Below are positions 10,250-19,439 of a stretch of DNA of 21,919 bases, piece by piece. The DNA is taken from positions 206,391 through 228,309 of the forward strand of contig NW_014577164.1 in NCBI RefSeq assembly GCF_000485595.1. The letters run 5' to 3'. A program made the position numbers and the translations under genes. The first letter of the stretch is position 1. The number at the start of each line of letters is the position of its first letter. This DNA is from Priapulus caudatus. Its lineage: Eukaryota; Priapulida; Priapulimorpha; Priapulimorphida; Priapulidae. The notes beneath the pieces are model-generated. The model made no database searches. It was not told where the DNA came from and worked only from the letters and a program-made list of their open reading frames with translations.

Positions 10250-11349
10250 CATTTCGGTTAAAACCAGTTTAAAATTCCTAAGCCATGGGTAATGCATACA
10301 ACAAACATTAGAAATATACGTTGGTTGTATATATGCACAAAGCTCAAGAACCGGCGAGAAGACATGCGCGTATGTGATTCCTTTCTGTGGGGACAGACAT
10401 AAATGCTTATAGTAAGTGTTAAGAGTATCACTCTAATTAATTATTCCACTCTAGTTTGTGTTTACCAATGCCTAATTTAATTTCGTTTTAGAGCCGATGT
10501 GCGTTCACGTGTTTACGTGTAATGCGTTTATTTCGCGTGAATATTTCGGCTGTTTTAGGTGCATCGTGCAAAACAAATGCCGCTTATTTCGATGTTGTGC
10601 AAATGCCGAGCACGAATGTTATGTCAAACCCGATTAAACATCATCAGTTTGATGTGTGTACCTCGAGCCAACACGAAATTGACATGCTGAAAAGTTCAGC
10701 GAGCGATGCAATTTGTGTATGTGCCATATCTGTACATCGGGCCAGGAAGAAATCTAGATATCGATCACGTAGACTTTATTAAAGGGCAAATTATTTCGTA
10801 GGCAAACTAATTGCCAATGCTGGCATGTACTCGCACTGAAGCCATCCGCCTACTGCTGCGTGCATCACACTGGATGGAGTTTGCGCTTGCAGTACTCCAA
10901 CTGGGATTTGAACGTAATTCATTTTACAGCGGCATTGAAATATTAGGAATGTGCATTAGCAGAACGGTGTCACAACAACTTTTCAGCTACATATATCCTA
11001 CTTACGAAAATATTCCGCCTGTAAATACTTAGAACATATATTCACAAGGGGGATCGCGCATACAGGGTTCAGGCACTGGGCAGACGCGTTGTCTCCGAGT
11101 ATGTCTGCCTCTCTCGTCGTTGCGTTTTTGCTTTAACTATACGCGCTTTAAATGTGCGCGTGCATAACCGCTTGCTCTATTTTGGTGAAATGCTAGCAAT
11201 TAAGAGATGACGATATCGCTGAAGCAGAAGGTATGACAGCTTCGTAACACAGTACTACCCGTCCGCGTATCGGTGAAAAACCTTAATTTCTTTTGTGCCT
11301 TCGGGAAACTTCCTAACCATATGTCATTCGTCAATGGCAGTTCCCACGT
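10250..11349. other. unique sequence, two small unrecognised frames
   Basis: ATG frames at 10522-10782 (86 residues; start MRLFRVNISAVLGASC looks mildly signal-peptide-like; tail Arg-rich) and at 10811-11032 (73 residues) were considered and match nothing I know. No promoter or terminator structure is evident. Nothing else was seen in this stretch. Confidence 0.5.
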
Positions 11350-11400
11350 CTCCGCTTTCTCTCCCCTTTCTCTCTCTCTCTCGCTCACTCCCTCTCTCTT
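11350..11400. repeat. CT-rich tract
   Basis: Pyrimidine-rich DNA on the plus strand with (CT)6-like runs and CCTTTC interruptions. It is short and of low complexity; a polypyrimidine tract before an exon is possible in principle but no acceptor site is identified. Confidence 0.9.
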
Positions 11401-11477
11401 ATCTACGTGTGCGCGTGGCGGCAGTTATTTTATTTGAAGCAGTCGGACTGTGCGTAATGTGCCGAGAGGCCTGGGAT

Positions 11478-11607
11478 AAAATGAGAGCTCGGCATCATGC
11501 CGCGTCCCTCGTCAGTCGGTTGAGCTATATGCCCTCGGGGGTACGAACCCCTGCCACAGCTGTCTCCACCACCGGGCGGATCCCCCCCACCACTGAGCCC
11601 GCTCTAC
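11478..11607 (-). ncRNA. tRNA-like / SINE-like Pol III element
   Basis: On the minus strand, GGGCTCAGTGG (11600-11590) matches the A-box consensus TRGYNNARNNG at all but the first position. GGTTCGTACCC (11549-11539) matches the B-box consensus GGTTCGANNCC at all but one. The boxes are 51 bases apart, within the tRNA/SINE range. GGGG TTCGTAC CCCC can form a T arm. A TTTT, a possible Pol III stop, lies at 11481-11478. The plus strand also reads like a tRNA D arm (TCAGTCGGTTGAGC, 11511-11524) followed by a B box (GGTACGAACCC, 11540-11550), but too close together to enclose an anticodon arm. No cloverleaf with an anticodon can be drawn confidently on either strand, so a degenerate tRNA-derived SINE fits better than a functional tRNA. 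Confidence 0.4.
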
Positions 11608-12647
11608 TTTATTGCGCGCAGCGATATTGTGTCCTGTGAGCCAAGTAAGCCTCTTGTTTTCGTAATCATGCGCGTGTGGAAGGCAAAGTCACGCAAATCC
11701 AGGAGGAAATATGTCTTCGCGAAAAAAAACGTCAACGTTTTTTAAGGCTGGACTTCCACGGATGTGTTTGATATGTCTTCTAGGCGGATTAATTGCGTGG
11801 AATTCGACGCGGTTGATTAATCCCATGCCCCTCTACAGGAAACAAAATGCTGTTCCTGCTGCATAAGCGCTAAATCCGGTGGATGGTTTGCCGAATTTCT
11901 CGCGTGTTTAATGCTCGTTTGTCATCAAACGCACTCTTGCTGAACGACCCAGCCATTAACGAGATAGTCGTTAAGTGGAAGGAAGTTGTAATACGCAAGC
12001 GTGAATTCATTTGATGGCATATAATAATATACTAGAGGTAGTGCTACAGCTCTTCGCGGTTTCTTAACGATTCATTTCTTCTAGCAGATGCCAGCCTTAC
12101 ACTGACGCGTGTACATATAGTTGCACATAAGCGCACATGCCACATATGCGTATAAATCCGGTGGTTATATTCATTCGTACGCGAAGATACGCGTTCACGT
12201 AGCAATACCACCACGCGTATATACCGGTTATTAGCCTGTCAGGTTTTCAATCAACGGCAATATAATACAGCAGGCTAGAAAATTCAGACGGTTAGTCATT
12301 CGGATGCAGTACATAGCTACGCTTGAAAATTGCATCCATATTATCCGTAACAATCCCGCGCGATCATGAATAGAAAAGACGCGTAAAACACCGTTGTGTG
12401 TAATACGGGGCAACATTTTGCGCGATCCGACGTGTCAGTATTTTGACGGCAGTTAAAAGCACATGCATCACAGGCGAGTGTACGGTTCGTTACACTAAAG
12501 CAGTTAGCTTGGTACCCCACACATATTTGGCTTGTTGATTTGGCTCATCATCAACGCTGTTTTCCACGGATTGCGTAGCTTAGCTGAGTTTGTCGTGCTC
12601 ATTATGTATCGTAAACGCGTTCGAGTTTCAGGGCGACGGTAGCGTGA

Positions 12648-12648
<1 letters not shown>
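11608..12648. other. unique sequence, no recognisable gene
   Basis: Only short frames with no recognisable product. AACGAGATAGTCGTTAAG near 11959-11976 resembles a sequence near 14014-14031 (see findings). Nothing else was seen. Confidence 0.55.

Positions 12649-12694
<46 letters not shown>
12649..12694. repeat. (TG)23 microsatellite
   Basis: 46 bp of perfect TG repeats ending in GTGC, immediately before the left edge of the first copy of the 12.7/21.6 kb duplication. Confidence 0.98.
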
Positions 12695-12695
<1 letters not shown>

Positions 12696-12697
<2 letters not shown>

Positions 12698-12947
12698 ATG
12701 ATTTCACAAGGGAGCGAATGTTTTAAAAAATGGTCGACGAAATTCATTTGTGCTAAGATGTGATTGAGCAACTAATTAAGGATTGCGAGGTGAACACAAT
12801 AGTGCTCGGGAGTAATATGCTTCGCGGTGTGTGCGTGGGTGCATTCGCGCGTGATGCGTGCGTGCGTGCATGCGTGCGTGCATTCGTGCGTGCGTGCGTG
12901 CGTGCGTGCATGCGTTGCGTGCATGCGTGCGTGCGTACATGCGTGGG

Positions 12948-12986
<39 letters not shown>

Positions 12987-12995
12987 ATGCGTGCG
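12696..12995 (+). repeat. copy 1 of a direct repeat: 130-bp unique lead plus (TGCG)n array
   Basis: The lead (12696-12825) starts AGATGATTTCACAAGGGAGC. From about 12826 to 12995 it continues as a (TGCG)n array with marker variants TGCA, ATTCG, GTTGCG, GTACATG and GGGTG. Lead and array variants recur in the same order at 21630-21919, so the whole unit has been duplicated, not just the simple repeat. The Ala/Cys/Val/Arg-rich frames through the array on both strands are artefacts of the tetranucleotide. Confidence 0.97.
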
Positions 12996-12999
12996 CTCA

Positions 13000-14390
13000 C
13001 TGCGCGTAATGAAGCAAGTTGCATATCCACCCAAATCATTACATTTTCTGCTCTTGGGGGCAAAAGAAAACTAATTCGCTTGAGTACGCTCACGCTTTAA
13101 GCGTGTTAGAATCGATGCGCAGTCCTCGTATTTAAAGGGATCGTGCTTGAAACACGTTGAAATGTTTGTTGTCTACCAGAATTCTCGTGCTTGTAGACGT
13201 TGTAGTATGTCCAAATCGCGAGAGCTGGATGCTGTAGATCGAAGATTGTCAGAATGGTTCATTTCTCATTCGCAGCCACGCCAGCAGCTCCATACAGAAG
13301 CATAGTCTTCATCATCAGATAATCGGATCAAATGTAAACTGCTTCAGGAGTGTTATAGAAGTTGTAATAACGTATAATAATTAGTGAATGTATAATAATT
13401 AAATACGTAGTGGTATAATAATGGATTACACGAATTCTGGCGTAAGGATAGACGGTATTAGGGGCATGACCCGGTAACTAATCATGGATTAATCTGGTTT
13501 ATAATTAGACTGAATCAGCTCTTGTAAATTGCTACTGCAATCAACCTATGAGTTTCGCTATAGCCTATGACTATACCCAGACATATTCTCAGCTAGCCGC
13601 CCCCATATGCTCGTTCGGTTCATACATGCGTGTTCAGTTCTTCCTTCTTTTGTCAGCGGGGGTGAATCATGATCAGTTATGACTAGATATACTCTCTTAT
13701 GTACGTACATTCATTTTGCACATGAATGTCTACGTATAGATGTTTTCAAAGACAAATGCGCAACTGGAAAAAAGCGAATTTCGGCAACGGTGTACATGCA
13801 TAGAAAGCGCATTCATTGTCATTGTAATAAAATATTGCTGCATGAAAAGTGGTTTAAGCTATTGGTGTGCGTTGCATAGAGATGACTATTCGCCGTGTCA
13901 CCGAGCCTTTGTCGCGGATTGAATAGGTAACTGCACTTTTATGCATTAGATTTCGCACATTCAATTACACCCAATACGCCATTTTTTTCACGCCTTTGTG
14001 TAACTCTTTCATCAACGAGAAAGTCGTTAAATGCGCCGATCAAGAAGCACGCCGGAAGATCTTGAGGACGGCGTCGCCACCTCACCCTGCCGATAATATA
14101 CGTACGACTGCAGATTAATAGAGCGGGAAGATATATATACCGGGGAAAGTATTCATGTTATATCGAGGCAATTATGTCAGCGCGCTCGGCCGAGATATAT
14201 GTGTTCTTCGGGATATTTTTTCGGTCGTCGACATCGAGTTAGTTTGGTTTACGGCCTTGCTCCAATATACACGAGACGGGTAGTGCACGCGTAATCGTCT
14301 ATATAGAGAGCATGATACGCGGGAAGCGTGCCTCGAAGCCGTAAAGCTTTCAGGTACCACTACACCTGAACGCTGATAACGTGAAATCAG
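13000..14390. other. unique sequence with a small GTATAATAATTA repeat
   Basis: Near 13371-13432 the word GTATAATAAT occurs three times at about 20-24 bp spacing, an imperfect AT-rich tandem repeat. A 66-codon frame (13679-13879) and a 94-codon minus-strand frame (14172-14456) are unrecognised. GGGGGTGAAT occurs at 13658-13667 and recurs inside the hairpin at 14391. No gene is supported. Confidence 0.5.
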
Positions 14391-14418
14391 GGGGGTGAAT
14401 AATGACCCATTCACCCCC
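14391..14418. repeat. perfect 10-bp inverted repeat (hairpin)
   Basis: GGGGGTGAAT (14391-14400), an 8-base spacer AATGACCC, then ATTCACCCCC (14409-14418). The hairpin is flanked by a direct repeat GTGAAAT (14381-14387 and 14420-14426). A second small inverted pair, CAGGT...ACCTG, lies just upstream at 14351-14368. It could be the folded end of a degraded transposon or chance; no transposase frame is associated. Confidence 0.75.
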
Positions 14419-14426
14419 GGTGAAAT

Positions 14427-14660
14427 TACACGTGTGTGGACAGACTCGACGGTCATTGTGGGCGACCGTTTGGCAGAAATACTGCAGCGTAAATAAAGCG
14501 CGGGGTGTCTTAGCGCTCTCTCGAGAATGTTTGTTTAGGCATTTTCGAACTCGCTGTGCGATATTCGCTCGCAGAATTTATCAATTGTAAGACAGTATCA
14601 ATATACTTAGAATGTGTTCAAGACTCGAAGGTGCGCACGACATCATGTCCATTTTAAGAT
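14427..14660. other. unique sequence, nothing recognised
   Basis: Only a 62-codon frame (14402-14590) reaches into this stretch, with no recognisable product. Confidence 0.5.
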
Positions 14661-14818
14661 TATTGTGTTATATTGTATTGTATCTGTGTTGTATTGCATA
14701 GTATTGTATTGCATTGCTTGGCAATTGCCTTGGCACTTCAGCTGCAGCTACATTGCATTGTATTGCATTGTATTACACTGTGTTACATTGTAATTGCAAT
14801 GCACATGTAATGCCATTG
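14661..14818. repeat. degenerate pentanucleotide tract (TTGTA/TTGCA)n
   Basis: Repeated ATTGTATTGCATTGTATT words with T/C alternation at the fourth position, interrupted near 14719-14748 by GCTTGGCAATTGCCTTGG and CTTCAGCTGCAGCTA. It is an old, diverged 5-bp microsatellite. Confidence 0.88.
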
Positions 14819-15620
14819 AAATATTATTAAACAGCGCGAGTTATTCAATGTTGCAGTACCGAATTGTAGGTAACGTGTGGGATATCTGACATATTCTGGA
14901 CACTAACCAAGGAGGATGGCAGCGTCGTAATCTGACAGAATCTACCGGATTCTTGTATTCGACAATGCCACATGCCATGCGCGTCAGACGACGGGCCAGC
15001 CTCGGACAGTTTTCCCGTATTAAATAAGTTCAGCGACTCCAGCCTTTTAGCGGGCATACTTTAGTCGCCATGTCACTCTAATGACGCGCCATGTTGGCTC
15101 ACTGATCGTTCAACATTGTGCGTGCTGCGTGTTCGATGTTATTGGTGCAGAAGTGTGAGTCCGTACTTTCAGTGATGTGTGAGTGAGTAAACCAATTTTC
15201 GTAAATAAACCCACAGCGGAGTGTGCCACTTGGCTTGTTGATTGACTGATTTCATTCCTCCCGCACGTGTCCGCCATCGCCAAGAAGCAGCAATTTTCGT
15301 GGGCTAGTTGGATAGATTCATATTTCGTCCCGCGAGAACTTCATAACCTGAATAGCGTTTACGTTTCGTGTCTACTTCATTAGGCTTCAGCTGTCGTAGG
15401 CACTGAGAGTAGAGACAGACGTTGCGTGTTACGTGCACAAGTAGAGTAGTGTATACGTTACGTAGTAAATAATAAAGCCGTAAAGTCTATCTATGCTAAT
15501 ATATTGGCGGCGGACGTTGAAAAGCCGATTGTGTGCGTTGTTGTTTCTACTTCAACGTGTAAACTCGCCACGCCTCAACATTCTTACACGATGACGCTAC
15601 AGATTTAGGTATTTTTAGCA
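14819..15620. other. unique sequence with polyadenylation-like and LTR-like strings
   Basis: A 70-codon minus-strand frame (14845-15057) is unrecognised. AATAAA occurs at about 15205 and AATAATAAAG at about 15468. The second is followed by ATATTGGCGGCGGACG (15500-15515), which loosely resembles the U5-end and primer-binding region of LTR retrotransposons. No matching second LTR was found, so no LTR is annotated. Confidence 0.35.
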
Positions 15621-15944
15621 ATGGCTGACATCGCAACAAGCCGAATAACAACTAATCATTCCTTCATTTATTTTTTGGCGGTGTATTGGGTGATGTACGT
15701 TGATGTTGATTTTTCACGGATTCAGAAATCCAATCGCGGCTACGAGAATCAGCGTGGCTATATAGGCGTGGACAGCGTCTCCATACTTAATTATTTAATC
15801 AGTTTGTTTGTTTTTCGTCATTTATTCGCTCTTATCGGTTTCTTCTACAAACCGGCAGGCATGGCTTGTGTATGGGCGTTGTTAGGCATAGACCAGATCC
15901 ATTCATGTCATAGTATACAGATAAAAGTGCCCTTTTCGAAGTAG
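15621..15944 (+). CDS. unrecognised ORF, 107 residues, probably not a gene
   Basis: ATG-initiated in a good context (GCAATGG). It has two hydrophobic stretches (FIYFLAVYWVMYV near residues 15-27; YLISLFVFRHLFALIGFFY near 58-76), so the product would be membrane-associated if made. No domain or motif I recognise. It is within the chance range for 22 kb, and it has no visible neighbours or splice structure. It could be an exon or nothing. Confidence 0.13.
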   Translation: MADIATSRITTNHSFIYFLAVYWVMYVDVDFSRIQKSNRGYENQRGYIGVDSVSILNYLISLFVFRHLFALIGFFYKPAGMACVWALLGIDQIHSCHSIQIKVPFSK

Positions 15945-16519
15945 GCGCGTTTCAAATTGCCAATACTGATGTTTAATAGCGCATTCAGCTAACTAGACCT
16001 CAAGTATTTGAATAATTATTTTTTGAACAGACATGTGTGCATTGAATGGAGCACATGGGAAATGCCAAACATATATAACGTTGAGGCCTGCGCTTAATGT
16101 AAAAGCGTTCTAATATTACTCTCCCTTACGCGGGCCTACTAACTGGGTACCGACTGGTTTGTCATTGATTTCAATGATTTATAGCATTCAGGATTTTGTT
16201 GTTGCCATATAATACAATAGACAAAAACTCGTGGAGTATTGAATGGGTTCGTTCGTTGGCGTGCGTCGCGTTTCTAATATCAGCCTAGAGTGCATAGCGT
16301 ATTAATCGCCATATGAATAGCGTACCCGCACCTTCAGTCAGAGCGCAGTCATATGCGCATCGCAGACATGCGAACACTATACTCTTCGGCTGCACGGCGC
16401 TATATTTTATGAGAATAAACTCGTCGTGCATGCGAATGGCGTGCAGACGCGCAGTTTGACGCAAGTAAAATTTACGAGGAAATCGCTTAGGCGCTGCAGT
16501 CGTCTGGGAGCGAGCAGCG
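15945..16519. other. unique sequence, nothing recognised
   Basis: AT-rich to about 16250, then increasingly CpG-rich towards the minisatellite. Minus-strand frames at 16285-16664 overlap the start of the repeat and are not supported as genes. Confidence 0.55.
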
Positions 16520-17110
16520 GCGGCGATGTGCGTTGCGTGCATGCGTGCGTGCGTGTGTGCGCGGCATCATACGATGCGTGACGAGCATTGTCCGGAGAGA
16601 ATGCAACGCAGTGAGGTCCGTGCGTGTTCCGTGCGTACGTGCGTGCGTGCGTGCGCTGCATCATCCATTGCTGACGTAGAATCTCCGAGAGAAAGGGGTG
16701 AGGTGAGGTCCGTAGCGTGCGTACGTGCGTGCTGTGCGGGCGAAATTGCGTGGAATGAGTGCGTGCGTGAGTGGATGTTTGTGTACTGGCGAAGTGCGGG
16801 GCGTGCGCGTGTGGGTGTGCCGTGATGAGTGCCGTGCGTTGCGCGTGTTTGCGGTGATGAGTGCGTTGCGTGCGCGTGTGTGGTGTGTGGATTGGGTGCC
16901 GTGGCGTGCGCGCGGTGTGTGTTGGAGGTGCGTTGCGGTGCGTGCGTTGTGCGTGGATAAGTGCGTGCGTGCGCGTGTTGTTGGTAGATGCAGTGCGTGC
17001 CGTGCGCGTGTGTTGCGTGGCATGGGTGCGTGGGTGCGGCGTCTGTGGTGTGCGGGATGGGGTGCTGTGGCGTGCGTGCCTGATGGTGCGGCTGTGGGCG
17101 CTTGTGTGAT
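16520..17110. repeat. GTGCG-rich minisatellite, left part
   Basis: Starts as (TGCG)n with interruptions (unique-looking pieces at about 16565-16615 and 16660-16710), then becomes a degenerate minisatellite in which GTGCGTGCG and GCGTGTG blocks alternate. Frames of 80-178 codons here, on both strands, are Cys/Val/Arg- or Thr/His/Arg-rich repeat translations. Confidence 0.9.
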
Positions 17111-17231
17111 GTGGACGTTATCGCCGAACTACACCCTATTAGCCGCTCGATCGCCTATATGCGCCACTATTCAGAAGCTTCTTTATGCTCAGCTGTCGCG
17201 CGGCGCCTCACTCCCCCACCGTTTCCATGCC
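17111..17231. other. non-repetitive interruption of the minisatellite
   Basis: About 120 bp unlike the surrounding array: it begins GTGGACGTTATCGCC and ends in CCACCGTTTCCATGCCGATG. It contains AGCTTCTTTATGCTCAGCTG and a CGCGCGGCGCC run. No terminal inverted repeats or clear target duplication were seen. It may be an insertion into the array or leftover original sequence between two arrays. Confidence 0.8.
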
Positions 17232-18131
17232 GATGGTGCGTGCGCGTTGGTGAGTGCGTGATGGTGCGCTACGTGCGTGGTGTGTGTGCGTAGATCGTGC
17301 GTGCGGCGTTTGTGTGCGTGGATGGGTGCGGTGCTTGCGCGTGTGTTCGTGATGCGGTGCGTGCGGTTGCGTGGCGCGTGTATGTTGGCCTGGATGGTGC
17401 GTTGCGTGGCGCGCGTGTGTTGTGAGGGATTGGGTGCTACGTGCGCGTGTGGTAGTGCGTGGATGGGTGGTGCGTGCGTGCGCGTGTGTGTGTGCGTGAT
17501 GGTGCGTGCGTTTGGCGCGTGTGTGTGCGTGGGAGGGTGCGTACCATGGCGTGGGGCGGTGCGTGTGTGCCGTGTGTCGTAGCTGCGGATGGTCGTGCAA
17601 CGTGCGTTGCTGCGTGGCTGGAGTGCGTGCGTGGCGCGTGTGTGTGCGTGGATTGGGGCGTGCGGGTGCTCGCGTGTGTGTGCGTGAGATGGGCTCGTGC
17701 GTCGCGTGTGTGTCGTGGTGGATGGTGCTGCTGCGCTAGGTGCTATGTGCGGCTGCGGTGGTGTGCGTGGATGGGTGCTTGTAACATACGCGTGTGTGTG
17801 CGTGGCATTTGAGTGCGTGCGTGCGCGTGTGTGTGCGTTGAATGCGATGCGTTGCGGGTGCGCGTGTGTTTGCGTGGATAAGATGCGTGCTGTGCCCTGT
17901 GTGTGCGTGGATGGGTGCGTGCGGTGCGCGTGTGTGTGCGTGATGGCGTGCGTGCGTGCGCGTCGATGTGTGCGTGAATGGATGGCGTGCGTGCGCGGGT
18001 GTGTGCGTGGATATGGATTGCGTCGGCGCGTGTGTGTGCGTGGTGGGTGCGTGCGCGGTGCGCGTCTGTGTTGCTGGTTGCATGGGTGCGTGCTGCGCGC
18101 GTGTGTTGCGTGGATGGGTGCGTACACTTAC
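17232..18131. repeat. ~32-bp minisatellite (VNTR), GTGCG-rich
   Basis: Monomers are close to 32 bp. The consensus starts GGGTGCGTGCGTGCG, continues CGTGTGTGTG, and ends CGTGGAT; GGATGGGTGCG junctions between monomers recur throughout. I count roughly 25 units, varying by length changes and substitutions. The best-preserved ones are near 17455-17525, 17800-17850 and 17900-18010. The 312-codon minus-strand frame across it (17189-18127) encodes only Thr/His/Arg/Pro/Ala strings and is a repeat translation. Confidence 0.9.
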
Positions 18132-18431
18132 CTGCTGCGAGATGAGAGTGCTTGCTGGCAATATCGTCTGGCCAATATCGCGTAACAAATGACCGTTTGA
18201 TGAACAATGGGGGGGGCCAGGGGCGCGGAATATCATATGCCAGTGTATAGAAAGAGTATAGTTAATAAGGGGAGGTGAGCAAGCGGTGGGTCGCCTATGG
18301 CAAGCCGCAAAACTGCTGGCTTCAGCACGAAACGCGAATACGAGACGTGTGTTTGCTAACGATACGAATACAACGTAGTATGCCTGGGTAAAAAATAAAA
18401 AAACGGTCGGGAACTGTGAGTCAACTTTCTA
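18132..18431. other. unique sequence, nothing recognised
   Basis: Mixed sequence between the minisatellite and a CT tract; only short frames. Confidence 0.55.
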
Positions 18432-18520
18432 TCTCAGTCTCTCTCTCTCTCTCTTCTCTCTGCTCATCTCTCTCTCTCTCTCTCTCTCCCTTCGCGCGCT
18501 TCTCTCTCTCTATTTTTTTT
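18432..18520. repeat. (CT)n tract followed by poly-T
   Basis: Several CT runs broken by TTCTCTCTGCTCA and CCCTTCGCGCGC, ending in an 8-base T run (18513-18520). A pure polypyrimidine strand of this kind can form triplex structures; no exon follows that I can identify. Confidence 0.95.
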
Positions 18521-19405
18521 TAAGGCCGGCAAGCAGTAATTTAATTGCGGACATGATGGATATTATTAGCTCCGTAATGAAAAAAACCATGTTGCAGTCC
18601 TGACCGTTTACCTCGTAAATGTACGCTGCGCATTACAGTCGAACTCAGCAGTTTCTTAAGCGGAAATTTTATCTTGCACGAAAAGATTAGTATAGAAAGG
18701 TTAAAGGATTGTGTGTGCAGGAACTTAGCTCTTTCCACCGCCACTTGAGTAGCAAGATTATCGCGAAAGCCTGCGCGGAACCAGGAAATATTTTTTGTTC
18801 GTGATGAGCTTGCGTGAAACCATCCTTATAAACCAGCCGTCGCGCTTGCACGACTAACCAAGGCATGCGTGACGTGTGCACACGTTTACGCGTCATGCAC
18901 AACACGTCCTGCGGTCGTCGCGTACGGACTGTGTGGTAGATTTGTCGCTCGTCGTTTCGTGGCTGCTATCGTAACTGTCTGTCTCTCGCTCGGGGAAAAC
19001 AATTTATTGCCACTCGCGGCGGAAGACGTCCACTGTCTGCCTGTCATAAAGGGCCGGGATGACGCTGATACTCGTCCGGCGTGTCGAATTGCACCGGAAC
19101 GACGGCGGATGGACGCTGTCCATCCGGATCCCGTCGCGTCAAGTACTATATATATACTATACTCAGCCACGCTCGTTGCGCTAATGTCAGGTGTATTGAT
19201 TTGACCGCGAGATAGGCAAAGTCAAGGAGACGATTTTTTTATACCTGCGCGTCCTTTCCTCCCCTGTAACCTCGATGGCTAGAAGTTTTCTGATTCGAAG
19301 AAGAGTCTCACTCACTGCGGGTGAATACTGCGTTTTTGTAGATATGTTCTGCTAGATACGTGGCAACGCGTCCCTCCATTAGTTTGAGTAGATACGTAGT
19401 ACCAG
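18521..19405. other. unique sequence; CpG-rich part open on both strands
   Basis: From about 18860 to 19204 the DNA is CpG-rich and open on plus (18869-19204) and minus (18886-19170) at once. That reflects low stop-codon density more than coding. It contains a tight hairpin at 19106-19126 (CGGATGGAC, loop GCT, GTCCATCCG). No recognisable product comes from either frame. Confidence 0.45.
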
Positions 19406-19439
19406 GAGTTAATAAAGACAAATTTGTCTTTATTAACTC
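19406..19439. repeat. perfect 34-bp palindrome
   Basis: The left arm GAGTTAATAAAGACAAA (19406-19422) is followed with no spacer by its exact reverse complement (19423-19439). Beyond it the symmetry continues imperfectly: ACGTAGTACCAG on the left against the complement of ATGGTAGTATACGT on the right, and CCCTCCAT further out on both arms. It looks like a fold-back element or a transposon remnant. A 10-base poly-G run lies 50 bp to the right (19491-19500). Confidence 0.97.

Noticed and set aside
12753-13100. Ala/Arg/Thr/His- and Cys/Val/Arg-rich frames across the TGCG array
   Set aside because: A 4-bp repeat with few stops is open in several frames at once; no unique residues suggest a protein.
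12528-15245. TTGGCTTGTTGATT shared at about 12528 and 15232
   Set aside because: A 14-base match is expected about once by chance in a window of this size, with no extension.
3640-15735. 15-base string TTCAGAAATCCAATC shared by the two unrecognised ORFs at 3311 and 15621
   Set aside because: A 15-mer match within 22 kb is not improbable, and similarity does not extend to either side.
17189-18127. 312-codon minus-strand ORF, the longest in the window
   Set aside because: The translation is made of Thr/His/Arg/Ala/Pro strings dictated by the minisatellite, and comparable frames are open on the other strand. No real protein signature.
16520-18131. Possible CRISPR array or other spaced-repeat system
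   Set aside because: The units are contiguous degenerate tandem repeats without unique spacers of constant length, in DNA that looks eukaryotic.
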